24,938 nt of DNA, taken from assembly GCA_017452945.1 (NCBI GenBank), contig JAFTLD010000059.1, positions 1 to 24,938 of the forward strand, read 5' to 3'. The stretch is from Clostridia bacterium (GTDB lineage Bacteria; Bacillota_A; Clostridia; Oscillospirales; CAG-272). Positions 1-7,581 of this stretch are shown here, piece after piece. The notes below the pieces were generated by a model, which saw only the letters and a list, made by a program, of their open reading frames with translations, ran no database searches and was not told the origin of the DNA. Position numbers and translations under genes: made by a program. Positions within the stretch are counted from its first letter, which is position 1; each line of letters opens with the position of its first letter.

Positions 1-125
1 CTTCCCCAGCGGGGAAGGCTTCTTTAGCGCATCCGTTTTGCTCAATTATCCGCTGAGGGGTTAACTTTATGAGCCTTCCCCGCTGGGGAAGGTGGCGCGT
101 AGCGCCGGATGAGGTCACCGCACGG
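1..125. repeat. Palindromic intergenic element, copy 1 (cut by window start)
   Basis: This is a relative of the complete element at 9986-10151. The right arm (from 72) reads the same as the right arm of the other copy through the GGGGAAGG palindrome, the GGCGCGTAGCGCC hairpin and GGATGAGGTCACC, then diverges after about 115. The core (about 19-71) matches the reverse complement of the other copy's core, sharing GCATCCGT and ATTATCCGCT. The left arm starts inside its CTTCCCCAGCGGGGAAGG palindrome because the window begins there. No protein reading is credible. Confidence 0.85.
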
Positions 126-157
126 ATGCTCTTTCACATCTTTTGTTTACGAAAATT

Positions 158-200
158 AACACGGAGATTGTTTCAAAATCAACCTCCGTGTTCGTTTTTC
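158..200 (+). terminator. Intrinsic terminator-like hairpin
   Basis: A nine-pair stem (158-166 with 184-192, AACACGGAG/CTCCGTGTT) is followed on the plus strand by CGTTTTTC. The opposite strand has a weaker T-rich tail, so it could act in both directions. No gene inside the window reads into it from the left; it may serve one beyond the edge. Confidence 0.6.
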
Positions 201-217
201 TCACCTGAAAAGATCCC

Positions 218-352
218 AACCGTAGGGGGCGACGTCATGCCGCAAGCGGCAAACGCCCCGTCCTACATAAACAAATCTTTTCGCAATGCAATAAGTTCTT
301 TGTGCCTGCCCGGGGTGGTCGCCGCTTGCGGCATGACGTAGCCCCTACGGTT
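218..352. repeat. MITE-like inverted repeat, about 135 bp
   Basis: Arms of about 33 bp (218-250 and 321-352) are near-perfect inverted copies. Each begins AACCGTAGGGG at its outer end and ends GCCGCAAGCGGC at its inner end, with a one-base length difference and a mismatch in the middle. The spacer (251-320) shows no coding potential. No target-site duplication is obvious. It is distinct in sequence from the elements at 1-125, 9986-10151 and 11487-11623. Confidence 0.8.
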
Positions 353-423
353 GTTTTTATGCGTATCTCGGTGTAATATTTTATTGATATGGGATGATTT
401 CTCTCCGTTTCACCGTTTATTTC

Positions 424-446
424 GCAGCCCTATCGGCTGCTTTTTT
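424..446 (+). terminator. Small hairpin with T tract beside the 3' end of the 451-840 gene
   Basis: The stem GCAGCC/GGCTGC (424-429 with 435-440) is followed by six T on the plus strand. It lies 11 nt past the stop of the minus-strand gene ending at 451, but on that strand the hairpin is followed by GAAATAAAC, not a U tract. It therefore fits a plus-strand transcript better, although no plus-strand gene is visible upstream. Confidence 0.55.
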
Positions 447-450
447 ATGT

Positions 451-840
451 TTAATCAAAGGATGTAAAACTCAGTTCTACTTGCTGCAATGATGTCTTGA
501 AGGAGGAATCGATCATCTGCGCGGAAGAACACATAACCGTCACCAGCTTGGATTGGTAGAATTGGATTGAAGGCGCTGTAAACGTTATGGAGAGTGCATC
601 CGAAGCATGAAAATACAGAATTTCGATTAATACGCGGTGATGAAGTGCCAGTTTGCAGCCGCAATACAGAGCATTGCCGTATTTTTTGAATTTTTGATAT
701 TTAGGCAATGCAAGCTCTGCCTCTGTGCGTTCCCAGGAGCGTTCCAGAAGAAGCTCTTCGTCTACGCTTGAATTTTGAGCGAGGTCAGTGAAATCGGCAT
801 GAAAAAGTAAGTCCTGATGATCGAAAAAAGAATGTTTCAT
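451..840 (-). CDS. Hypothetical protein, 129 aa, behind a structured leader RNA
   Basis: I do not recognise this protein. The start at 840 is chosen because GGAGAG (846-851) sits 5 nt upstream. The open frame continues further upstream, but only by reading through the structured RNA. The product has no signal peptide or membrane segment and looks soluble. It begins MKHSFFDHQDLLFHADF, has an acidic/leucine-rich patch near residues 30-45, three scattered cysteines including a CGC, and a serine/glutamine-rich C-terminal third. The terminator hairpin at 863-886 ends only 13 nt before the Shine-Dalgarno site, and I see no separate promoter between them, so expression probably needs read-through of that terminator. 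The function is unknown. Its reality as a gene rests on the ribosome site, the length and the context. Confidence 0.6.
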   Translation of the reverse strand: MKHSFFDHQDLLFHADFTDLAQNSSVDEELLLERSWERTEAELALPKYQKFKKYGNALYCGCKLALHHRVLIEILYFHASDALSITFTAPSIQFYQSKLVTVMCSSAQMIDSSFKTSLQQVELSFTSFD

Positions 841-853
841 TGTTTCTCTCTCC

Positions 854-886
854 AAAATAAAAAGTGCGCAGCCGAAGCTACGCACT
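854..886 (-). terminator. Intrinsic terminator ending the structured RNA, possible attenuator
   Basis: Ten base pairs (863-872 with 877-886) close a UUCG tetraloop, followed on the minus strand by TTTTTATTTT. The one non-Watson-Crick pair is G-U when read as minus-strand RNA. It lies between the structured RNA and the ribosome site of the 451-840 gene, so it either ends a stand-alone RNA or works as an attenuator. The 3' strand of the RNA's closing helix plus the next three bases (GTG-T-CGCAGC) could pair with the terminator's 3' arm (GCTGCGCAC) with one bulged base, giving a competing fold. Confidence 0.88.
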
Positions 887-1048
887 GAAAAATGGTAGCC
901 CCAATTGCTGCGACACAAGTGTTTTCGAATAGCTGAAAGTACAAGACCAAAGCATACGAAAATGGAGCGTACATTTTTACCTATGGTAAAAACGTACACT
1001 ATGATCCATGTACTTTCGGGCCGAAGCCCATTATTCACTTGTGTCGCA
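854..1048 (-). ncRNA. Highly structured RNA of about 190 nt, unidentified (riboswitch-like leader or 6S-like RNA)
   Basis: Read on the minus strand from about 1048, the transcript begins with a 12-13 bp closing helix (1036-1048 with 909-921, core GCGACACAAGTG/CACTTGTGTCGC). Inside are a small GGGC-UUCG-GCCC hairpin, an 8 bp helix GAAAGTAC/GTACTTTC (1010-1017 with 935-942), a 5 bp helix ATGGA/TCCAT (1005-1009 with 962-966), and a 15 bp apical stem with a 3-nt loop (985-999 with 967-981). All non-Watson-Crick pairs are G-U on this strand, and would be A-C on the other, which fixes the orientation. A SigA promoter places the start at the first closing pair, and a terminator follows. I do not recognise T-box, SAM, TPP, fluoride or guanidine motifs. 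The long rod with an asymmetric internal bulge recalls 6S RNA, but position before a gene suits a cis-acting leader. Identity is open. Confidence 0.75.
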
Positions 1049-1053
1049 CGTAT

Positions 1054-1082
1054 ATTATAGCACAGCTTGCAGGAATTGTAAA
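1054..1082 (-). promoter_or_regulatory. SigA promoter of the structured RNA
   Basis: On the minus strand, TTTACA (1077-1082) and TATAAT (1054-1059) are separated by exactly 17 bp. TG one base before the -10 makes it an extended -10 promoter. The expected start, about 6-8 nt downstream, coincides with the first pair of the RNA's closing helix. Confidence 0.88.
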
Positions 1083-1113
1083 CAGTTTGAGCAAAATTTG
1101 TTTTTTAGAGCAT

Positions 1114-1150
1114 AGAAAAAGGGGCTAAATCCAAGTGGTTCAGCCCCTTT
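1114..1150 (-). terminator. Terminator of the first DUF4091-type lipoprotein gene
   Basis: The stem AAAGGGGCT/AGCCCCTTT (1142-1150 with 1118-1126) is followed on the minus strand by further T residues. It begins 11 nt after the stop codon of the gene ending at 1161. Confidence 0.85.
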
Positions 1151-1160
1151 CGGGTGTATA

Positions 1161-3704
1161 TTATTCCTGATTCTGCTCAATCAGCATGCCGAGTTTTGCA
1201 CGCAAGGCGTAGAATTGCTCTTGATCTGTGCTGTATTCATACATGCTGGTGGTCCACTGTGCGATCAAGCCGTCCACGGTTTCCTCACCGTAGATTTCCT
1301 GAAGCAAGGTCAGATAGTCAAAGTCTTCCAGTCCGTCACGTACGCATTCCATGCGAAGTGCCGGAATGGGATCGCGATCCGCAAAATAAATACCGGAGTA
1401 GATCAGAATACCGTTGCCGTAAATGTCAATACCGTCGGATTCGCGTTTTTCATAAACGGGGTTAAAACCGTACAGCCATTGATTTCCGGTGGATTGAATG
1501 ATTTCGGGAGCACCTGTCCAGTCGTTCATGGCGTAATAGAGCAGACCGTCCACGTCATAAAGCTTTTGCTGCCAGAATACTGTTCTGCAGTTGACAGCGT
1601 CGGTGTTGATATCAAAGGTGATCTCAGGCTGGTTGGGAAGTCTGGTCAGATACCACCAAACCTCATCACCGCCCTCGGCCTCGGTCTTCATGCGGTCGCG
1701 GAATGTACCGAAATCGGATTCTGCGATGACGGGCATACGATAGTAAAGATCGGGGTTCTGCTTCCATTCGGCAAAGGAGTGGAAGAAGAAATTGTGCGGA
1801 CACCATGCAGTCACAGAGTCGGCTACGTAGGAGAAGAAGTCACCACCGGCGATCATGCTGTTCAGATGCATGGGGATGATCAGTTTGTAGCCGGGGAAGT
1901 GCTCTTTAAGCAGGCTGCCTGCGGCATTGATCCTGTTGAGATCGTTGACGTCCTTGGGCTCGTCGACCGGGTAGAAATACGCCTTATCCAACCATTCCTG
2001 CTTTTGCGAGAGTACGGCATAAGCATTGGAAACGTTGGTTGCGTTCAAATCAGTTTTCCAACCGAGTGTCTGGAAGCATTGCACGCGCGGGTCGTCCAGA
2101 TATTGCATGAGTATTTCGCTGTCGAACAGACCGTCTTTGTTTTCAACGGGGAGAGAATAGGGATTGATGCGGTAATCAAGGGCAAATTCGTAGTAGCCCT
2201 GAATCAGCGTTTGTCCCTCGTAATTCAATACCTCACCGGGATAATCTCTGTAGGTCATGTAGATGCTGTAGCTGTCCAGATCCATCAGCGTCTTGCAAGA
2301 GGGAGTAAGCGGCAGAGAGAAATCCCAAACGTATGCAAATACGGTTGCTTTTTTGATCTCGTTGCCATCTGCATCGGTTACGGTAAAGGTTGCGGTATAT
2401 TCACCTGCGGGCGCATCTGTGGGGGCTGTTGCCTTGATCACAAAAGTCTGGCTTTGTCCGGCCTTGATGTCAAAGCCGTCGTATTTCTGGAAGTTGGGAA
2501 TGATGTCACCGGTTGAGTTTTGGCCGTTTTGGCGGTCGATCATTTCCTGGTCGCGCTCGTAGGTGACCTTGGGAAGCGGCTCAATGACCGTTTTGCCGCC
2601 GATATCAACAAAGTAGTAGCCCCAGCGCAGATCACTTTCCAGCACGTCACCGGCAGCATTGGTAAAGTCGGTAACGTAGACCTTGAGACCGCTTACGTCG
2701 GTGGCGGGTGCGAGCAATACCTGGCAGCCCTCGGTTTCGTTGCCGGCAAGGAAGATCTGATAGGTATCTCTGCCGGTGGAGGTCACGTTGTCCTGCGGTG
2801 TACGGTTGTACAGGTGATCAAACCACATGGAAAGCGTTGCATCCTCATGCTCGGCAATCAGAGGAGAGTAGGAATCAAAGGCGGTTGTGGGAAACGTAAC
2901 GCCCGAGAGCAGTTCAAGCGCATCGGCCTTGGCCTTGTCGCTGATCGGAATACCAACGGCATTCATGTCAAGGTTAAGCGATTCGTAGAAGAAATCTGCA
3001 TTGGGCAGCAAACGGATTTCAGCGATTTGCAAGGTCTCACCTGCTGCGAGTGCGTTTGTCATGTAGTCAAAGCGCAGACTGTTCAGGCGTTCCTTCCATT
3101 TGCTTTGGGTGGTCATATCAAACATGATGTATTGCCATTCGGACTTGTCTGGAGAGAAGACCGAGGTCACGTAAGCGTCACCTGAAATGCCGGACATGCC
3201 CTTGGCTTTATAAAACAGCTCAAACGTGCCAGTGGAGCAGCCAACACTGCGCACCTTGAGCAAAACGTAAGGATAATCGCTGATGTTGGGAGAGTCCAGG
3301 CCGGTGTATCTGTAGAACTTGCTGCAATCAAACATCACGTTGGGGTCGTTGGCATTTGCTTGATTGGTAGTTAGCGAAAAGTATTTTTCTCCGCCCTCTT
3401 CTACCTCTACCGTAAAGGTAGTCTGTCCGGCAGAGCCAAAGCATTTCGCCAGCTTTTCATCGTCCAAAAGGTCGAAATCCATAATACAGTTTTCCGGAAT
3501 CGGTACCTCAAGTACCTCAGTGGTCAGTTCTTCGCTGCTTGCAGGCGCATCCGTGGTTCCCTCGGTGGAAGGCTCTTCGGTGGACACGTCCGAAGTGTCG
3601 GGAGCATCGGTTTCCGTGTCGAACGAGGAATCGCCGCCTGTGCAGGAGGCGAGCAGCATGCAAAGCAAAAGCAGCATGGCAATGACAATTGTGAGTTTTT
3701 TCAT
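1161..3704 (-). CDS. DUF4091/GH123-like surface lipoprotein, 847 aa (paralog 1)
   Basis: This is a large extracellular lipoprotein. The start at 3704 gives a type II signal peptide with lipobox LASC (Cys21), and AGAGAGGTG lies just upstream; the longer open frame would spoil the signal. A low-complexity Ser/Thr/Glu/Asp linker (about 22-70) follows, then beta-rich N-terminal domains (about 75-460), then a region like the catalytic domain of DUF4091/GH123 proteins. It contains YPVDEP with an adjacent Asp581-Glu582 pair and ends with the DUF4091-type RMECVRDGLEDFDYL. In GH123 N-acetylgalactosaminidases an Asp-Glu pair is catalytic, with the substrate acetamido group taking part; a hydrolase acting on glycans at the cell surface is therefore likely, but the substrate is inferred. 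It has its own promoter and terminator. It is closely similar to the neighbour at 3818-6343 over nearly its whole length. Confidence 0.85.
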   Translation of the reverse strand: MKKLTIVIAMLLLLCMLLASCTGGDSSFDTETDAPDTSDVSTEEPSTEGTTDAPASSEELTTEVLEVPIPENCIMDFDLLDDEKLAKCFGSAGQTTFTVEVEEGGEKYFSLTTNQANANDPNVMFDCSKFYRYTGLDSPNISDYPYVLLKVRSVGCSTGTFELFYKAKGMSGISGDAYVTSVFSPDKSEWQYIMFDMTTQSKWKERLNSLRFDYMTNALAAGETLQIAEIRLLPNADFFYESLNLDMNAVGIPISDKAKADALELLSGVTFPTTAFDSYSPLIAEHEDATLSMWFDHLYNRTPQDNVTSTGRDTYQIFLAGNETEGCQVLLAPATDVSGLKVYVTDFTNAAGDVLESDLRWGYYFVDIGGKTVIEPLPKVTYERDQEMIDRQNGQNSTGDIIPNFQKYDGFDIKAGQSQTFVIKATAPTDAPAGEYTATFTVTDADGNEIKKATVFAYVWDFSLPLTPSCKTLMDLDSYSIYMTYRDYPGEVLNYEGQTLIQGYYEFALDYRINPYSLPVENKDGLFDSEILMQYLDDPRVQCFQTLGWKTDLNATNVSNAYAVLSQKQEWLDKAYFYPVDEPKDVNDLNRINAAGSLLKEHFPGYKLIIPMHLNSMIAGGDFFSYVADSVTAWCPHNFFFHSFAEWKQNPDLYYRMPVIAESDFGTFRDRMKTEAEGGDEVWWYLTRLPNQPEITFDINTDAVNCRTVFWQQKLYDVDGLLYYAMNDWTGAPEIIQSTGNQWLYGFNPVYEKRESDGIDIYGNGILIYSGIYFADRDPIPALRMECVRDGLEDFDYLTLLQEIYGEETVDGLIAQWTTSMYEYSTDQEQFYALRAKLGMLIEQNQE

Positions 3705-3734
3705 GTTGCACCTCTCTTTTCCTGAGTTACCTTT

Positions 3735-3763
3735 ATTATAAACGAAAATGACGCGCTTGTCAA
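3735..3763 (-). promoter_or_regulatory. Perfect consensus SigA promoter of paralog 1
   Basis: On the minus strand, TTGACA (3758-3763) and TATAAT (3735-3740) have a 17-bp spacer, a full match to the SigA consensus. The -35 begins just after the T-rich tail of the upstream gene's terminator, so the two tandem paralogs are insulated and separately transcribed. Confidence 0.92.
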
Positions 3764-3808
3764 TAAAGAAAGGGCAGAGTTGCACAATAACATCGTGCAA
3801 CTCTGCCC
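3762..3808 (-). terminator. Strong terminator of the three-gene lipoprotein operon
   Basis: A perfect 14-bp stem (3795-3808 with 3772-3785, GGGCAGAGTTGCAC and its complement) with a 9-nt loop is followed on the minus strand by TTTCTTTATT. It starts 9 nt after the stop codon at 3818. Confidence 0.92.
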
Positions 3809-3817
3809 ATAAGGGAT

Positions 3818-6343
3818 TTACTGATTGGCGTTTTGCTCCAGCAAGAGTCCGAGCTGCGTGCGCAGCGCATCGAATTGCTCTTCGTCCGTGCTGTAAACGC
3901 CCAAACCTGTGGTCCAGGTCGAGATCATTCCGTTGACTACCTCGGTTCCGTAGATCTTTTCCAGCATGGTCAGGTATTCAAAGTCCTCAATACCGTCGCG
4001 TACTGCCTCCAGACGAAGGCTGCCAACAGGCTCCGGCTGTGCGAAATTGATGCCGCTGTAAAGCAACACGCCATTTCCGTATACCGTGATATTGTCACCC
4101 CAGATCTCACGCTTACCGTCCAGACCCGAATTCAGATGACTCCAATCACAGACCGAATAATACAGGTAGTGATCTACCCCGTACAGCTTCTGCTGCCAGA
4201 ACAGCGTTCTGCAATTGACGGTTTCGGTATTGATCACAGTTGCGATTTCCGGCTCAATGGGATATGCAGTGACGTACCACCATACCTCATCGCCGCCTGC
4301 CTGCTCCTGCTTCATTCGCTCTCTGATCGGGCCCAGCTTAGACTCCAGCACCATGGAGGTGTCATAAGTCAGATTGCGGTTTCCGTACCATTCCGCGAAG
4401 GTGGTAAAGAAATAGGTGTGCATGCACCAAGCGGTCACGCTGTCCTGCAGATAGGAAATGTAGTCACCGTTGGCAATATTATAGTTCACGTGCATGGGAG
4501 CGATCAGCTTATAGCCGGGGAAATGCTGCTTGAGCAGATCCGCATTGGAAACGATTCTGTCCAGCATGTCCTTATCGGCAGGCTCGTCAACGGGATAGAA
4601 GTACGCTTTATCCAGCCATTCCTGCTTTTGTGAGAGGAACGCGTATGCATTGGAAACGTTGGTTGCATTCAGATCTGTCTTCCAACCAAGCGCTTGGAAT
4701 GCGGTTACGCGAGGATTGTCCAAATATTCCACAATGCCTTCTGCCGAGAAGGTACCGTCCTCATTATCAAAGGGCAGCGAATAGCCGCAAATGCGGTTCT
4801 CAAGCATGTAATCATAATAAGCGCGGTACAGGGAGCGACCGTTTTCGTCTGTCAGAATGCCTGCATAATCAATATAGCTTGCGTAAATAGAGTAGGAACT
4901 CAGATCCATCAGTGTTTTACATGCGGTGGCATCCGAAAGCTCGAAATTCCAAACGTATGCGAATACGGTAGCCTTTTTGATCTCGTTTCCGCTCTCGTCT
5001 GTAAATGTGACCGTGGCGCTGTATTCACCTGCAGGGGTATCCTTGGTGGAGTGAGCCTTGATTACAAAGCTTTGGTTTTGTCCTGCGGCAATATCAAAGC
5101 CGTCGTATTTCTGCAGGTCTTCAAAGATCTTACCTGTCGAGTTGCCGCCGTTCAGCCAGGCTTGCATATCGGGATCGGGGGTGTAATCCACGCGGGGCAG
5201 GGGATCGATCAGCATCTGTCCCTCCACGTCAAAGTAATATCCCCATAAAACCTCGGTTTTCATGATGTCACCGTTTGCATTGGTAAAGTCGCTGACGTAT
5301 ATCTTGACGTTTTGCACGTCCTTGTCAGCAGCTAAAATGACCTGACAACCTTCGATCTCGTTCTTGGCAAGGCGGATCTGATAGGTATCCAAGCTAAGGG
5401 AAGTGTTGTCATTTTGCGCAGTTCGGTCAAAGAGGTGATCGAACCATACGTGCAGGGCACTGTCCTCATGCTCTGCTGTTAAGGGTGTATAGGTATCATA
5501 AGCCGTGGCAGGCATTTTCAGATCCGAAAGTAATGCGGCTGCCTGATCCTTGGCTGCCTGATCTACGGGGATTCCGATAGCGTCCCAATCAATGGAAAAG
5601 CCCTTGTAATATTCCTCGTCGGTTGTGACAAAATGGATGTCTGAGATGCACAGTGCCTGTCCTGCAGCACTCGTACCGGATGACCAGTCCAGACGCAGCG
5701 TTTCCAGAGTCCCTGTCCAGAGGGGATTGTCGGAAAAATCGAACAGGATATATTGCCAATCGCTCTCTCCCGTATCAAAGGTTGCAGAGTAAACCTTGGC
5801 ACCGTCGATGCCGGAGGAGGATTTGGTAGCAAAGAACAGATCAAAGGAACCGCCCTCCAGTCCGTTTTCGCATTTGATTCGCATGATCACGTAGGGTGTT
5901 TGTGTCAGCTCGATCGCTTCCGTAGAGAAGGTCCTTCTGAATCTCGAGTAGCTGAACATGATGTTGGGATCCTGCGAGGGGGCTGTTGCTGTCAGCTTAA
6001 TATAAGTGTGACCGTCTTCTCCTGTTTCCAGAGTCGCCTCGGTTGCGTTTGCGCCCGAAAAGGCTCGCAGCAGTTTGTCCGCATTGTCCGGATCCATATC
6101 GAAGCTGATGGAGGGGGAATCCTCGGGAGTGTCGGTCGGGGGTTCTGTTTGCGTCTCTGTTATGGTGGTGTCCGAGGCGGTGCTCTGTTCTTCGGGAACT
6201 TGGGTGGTTTCCTCGGCGGAGGGCTCGGATGTCGTGTGGTCGGTCGTTTCGATCGTGTCACTTTGTCCGCCCGTGCAGGCAGCAAGAATGACCGTGCTAA
6301 ACAAGAAGACCAGCAAAAGTATTAAAAACACGTGCTTTCTCAT
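3818..6343 (-). CDS. DUF4091/GH123-like surface lipoprotein, 841 aa (paralog 2)
   Basis: The layout matches paralog 1: signal peptide with lipobox LAAC (Cys23), Thr/Glu-rich linker (about 24-75), beta-rich N-terminal region, then the DUF4091/GH123-like domain with YPVDEP (Asp586-Glu587) and the C-terminal RLEAVRDGIEDFEYL. Long stretches are identical to paralog 1, including SQKQEWLDKAYFYPVDEP and VNCRTLFWQQKLYGVD. The two differ mainly in the linker and around residues 700-760, where this copy has an extra LNSGLDGKREIWG segment. AGAGAGG lies just upstream of the ATG. The gene starts 17 nt after the acyltransferase-like gene, so it is probably the third gene of the operon driven from 8157-8185. 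A glycan-acting surface enzyme is the likely role by family; the substrate is unknown. Confidence 0.85.
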   Translation of the reverse strand: MRKHVFLILLLVFLFSTVILAACTGGQSDTIETTDHTTSEPSAEETTQVPEEQSTASDTTITETQTEPPTDTPEDSPSISFDMDPDNADKLLRAFSGANATEATLETGEDGHTYIKLTATAPSQDPNIMFSYSRFRRTFSTEAIELTQTPYVIMRIKCENGLEGGSFDLFFATKSSSGIDGAKVYSATFDTGESDWQYILFDFSDNPLWTGTLETLRLDWSSGTSAAGQALCISDIHFVTTDEEYYKGFSIDWDAIGIPVDQAAKDQAAALLSDLKMPATAYDTYTPLTAEHEDSALHVWFDHLFDRTAQNDNTSLSLDTYQIRLAKNEIEGCQVILAADKDVQNVKIYVSDFTNANGDIMKTEVLWGYYFDVEGQMLIDPLPRVDYTPDPDMQAWLNGGNSTGKIFEDLQKYDGFDIAAGQNQSFVIKAHSTKDTPAGEYSATVTFTDESGNEIKKATVFAYVWNFELSDATACKTLMDLSSYSIYASYIDYAGILTDENGRSLYRAYYDYMLENRICGYSLPFDNEDGTFSAEGIVEYLDNPRVTAFQALGWKTDLNATNVSNAYAFLSQKQEWLDKAYFYPVDEPADKDMLDRIVSNADLLKQHFPGYKLIAPMHVNYNIANGDYISYLQDSVTAWCMHTYFFTTFAEWYGNRNLTYDTSMVLESKLGPIRERMKQEQAGGDEVWWYVTAYPIEPEIATVINTETVNCRTLFWQQKLYGVDHYLYYSVCDWSHLNSGLDGKREIWGDNITVYGNGVLLYSGINFAQPEPVGSLRLEAVRDGIEDFEYLTMLEKIYGTEVVNGMISTWTTGLGVYSTDEEQFDALRTQLGLLLEQNANQ

Positions 6344-6360
6344 AGTAACCTCTCTGTAGT

Positions 6361-7581
6361 TTATTTTTTGAATTGACCGCGCAGCGCCCGGAAAAGCTGC
6401 GCGTATTTATAAGCGCAAAAATTCGGTGCTCCCGTGATTTCCCACGTGCCTTGGGCGGTAGTCAAAGAGAGCTTGGTCTTACCAACAGGCTTGAGAACAG
6501 AAACGGAATCCAGGGAAAAACCAACCGATCGTATACCTGCTTCTCCATCCTCAAAACGCAAAAGCAGCCGTTCGCGTGTCATGATCAATTTGCCAAAAAG
6601 GGGTTCGTCGGCGGGTGTTTTGTCCACGGAAAGGATGGTCACTCCCTCGTCGGTAAAAATCTCACCGTCCATTTCATCCAAATGTACTTTGAGCCAGGAA
6701 AGCTGATAATCCATCCATGCATCGGGGGTGGCGATGGGTGTTTCACAGTTGAGAAAAACGAAATTTCCTGTTTCCGTATAATTGGCGGTCATGCCGCAAC
6801 CGCGGCAGCTGACGTGATTGCCCGAGGTGTACAGTACGGAATGTTGTCGGCAACGGGGGCAGACGTACAGTACACGTTCTAATTTTTCTGCACGGTGATT
6901 TCCCATGTAGGTCAGTCCCAAGGGCTTATCGTTAATGCAGAGCGTGCGGCTGATCAGCTCGTAAAGCGCCTCGTCGGTCATACCTTCATACTCGGACGGT
7001 GTGAGCGTTTTCTCACTTCTGCCGATAAAAGGCCCTTTTCTTCTGCCGTCGCCCCAACGGGGAAGCGCTCCCGTACCGCCGTGTATTGTGTACAGAATGA
7101 CGGGAACGTTCAAGGCGCGGATGAGCGGCACGGTCTGCTTGGAAATCGTGCCGGGCGCATTCCCGTACGGTGCGTCGCCCATGGGAAACAGGCAAACGCT
7201 GCCTCCCTCGCTTATGACTTGCGTGATCTTTTGCACGCAAGTCGACGACCAGCGCACAGAGCAGGGCTTTTGCTCGATGGGGGCGGTCAGAAGATCCGCA
7301 AGCACACCGATCGGATTGCGACGCACGGCACGCGTTTGTACGCAGTAAACGGGATAATCAAAGGCCAAACGTACCAGCCACGCATCCTGCAGCGTTTGCG
7401 AATTGGCAAGGATCAGGTGCGGCCCTTGCAGGTCGTGCCTGATCTTTTGCGAGCGAAATCCCGCATATGTCTTTGCATAGATCCTGCCCGCCAGGCGATA
7501 AAGCCCGAAGGTAAGCTTATGGTACGTGCGGCAATGCGCGGTATTTTCGGGGTTTGTGGGCGTGTTTTTTTGCTTATTCAT
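6361..7581 (-). CDS. PlsC-like acyltransferase with degenerate active site and a zinc ribbon, 406 aa
   Basis: The N-terminal half (about 50-215) resembles 1-acyl-glycerol-3-phosphate acyltransferases: a hydrophobic strand leading into ANSQTLQD at 59-66, and later SVCLFPMGDAPYGN. In active PlsC enzymes these places read NHxxxxD and FPEGTR. Here the catalytic His is Ser61 (Asp66 is kept) and the motif-III Glu is Met, so acyl transfer to glycerol phosphate is doubtful. A four-cysteine zinc ribbon follows (C241, C244, C259, C262), then a beta-rich C-terminal domain. The ATG at 7581 overlaps the stop of the upstream lipoprotein gene by 8 nt (ATGAATAA) and has no clear Shine-Dalgarno site, which suggests translational coupling; a TTG at 7596 is the alternative. 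I see no signal peptide. A lipid or carrier binding role, or a diverged acyltransferase, is inference. Confidence 0.7.
   Translation of the reverse strand: MNKQKNTPTNPENTAHCRTYHKLTFGLYRLAGRIYAKTYAGFRSQKIRHDLQGPHLILANSQTLQDAWLVRLAFDYPVYCVQTRAVRRNPIGVLADLLTAPIEQKPCSVRWSSTCVQKITQVISEGGSVCLFPMGDAPYGNAPGTISKQTVPLIRALNVPVILYTIHGGTGALPRWGDGRRKGPFIGRSEKTLTPSEYEGMTDEALYELISRTLCINDKPLGLTYMGNHRAEKLERVLYVCPRCRQHSVLYTSGNHVSCRGCGMTANYTETGNFVFLNCETPIATPDAWMDYQLSWLKVHLDEMDGEIFTDEGVTILSVDKTPADEPLFGKLIMTRERLLLRFEDGEAGIRSVGFSLDSVSVLKPVGKTKLSLTTAQGTWEITGAPNFCAYKYAQLFRALRGQFKK

Noticed and set aside
69..341. 90-codon open frame through the left repeats
   Set aside because: It is a translation of the palindromic element and the inverted repeat, with no ribosome site.
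909..1048. Structured RNA region read as a MITE with 13-bp terminal inverted repeats
   Set aside because: No target-site duplication flanks it, and a correctly spaced promoter, a terminator and G-U pairs on one strand favour an RNA gene or leader.
1215..2516. Long plus-strand open frame opposite the first DUF4091-type lipoprotein
   Set aside because: No ribosome site, no recognisable motifs, and it is opposite a gene with a clear lipobox, family motifs, promoter and terminator.
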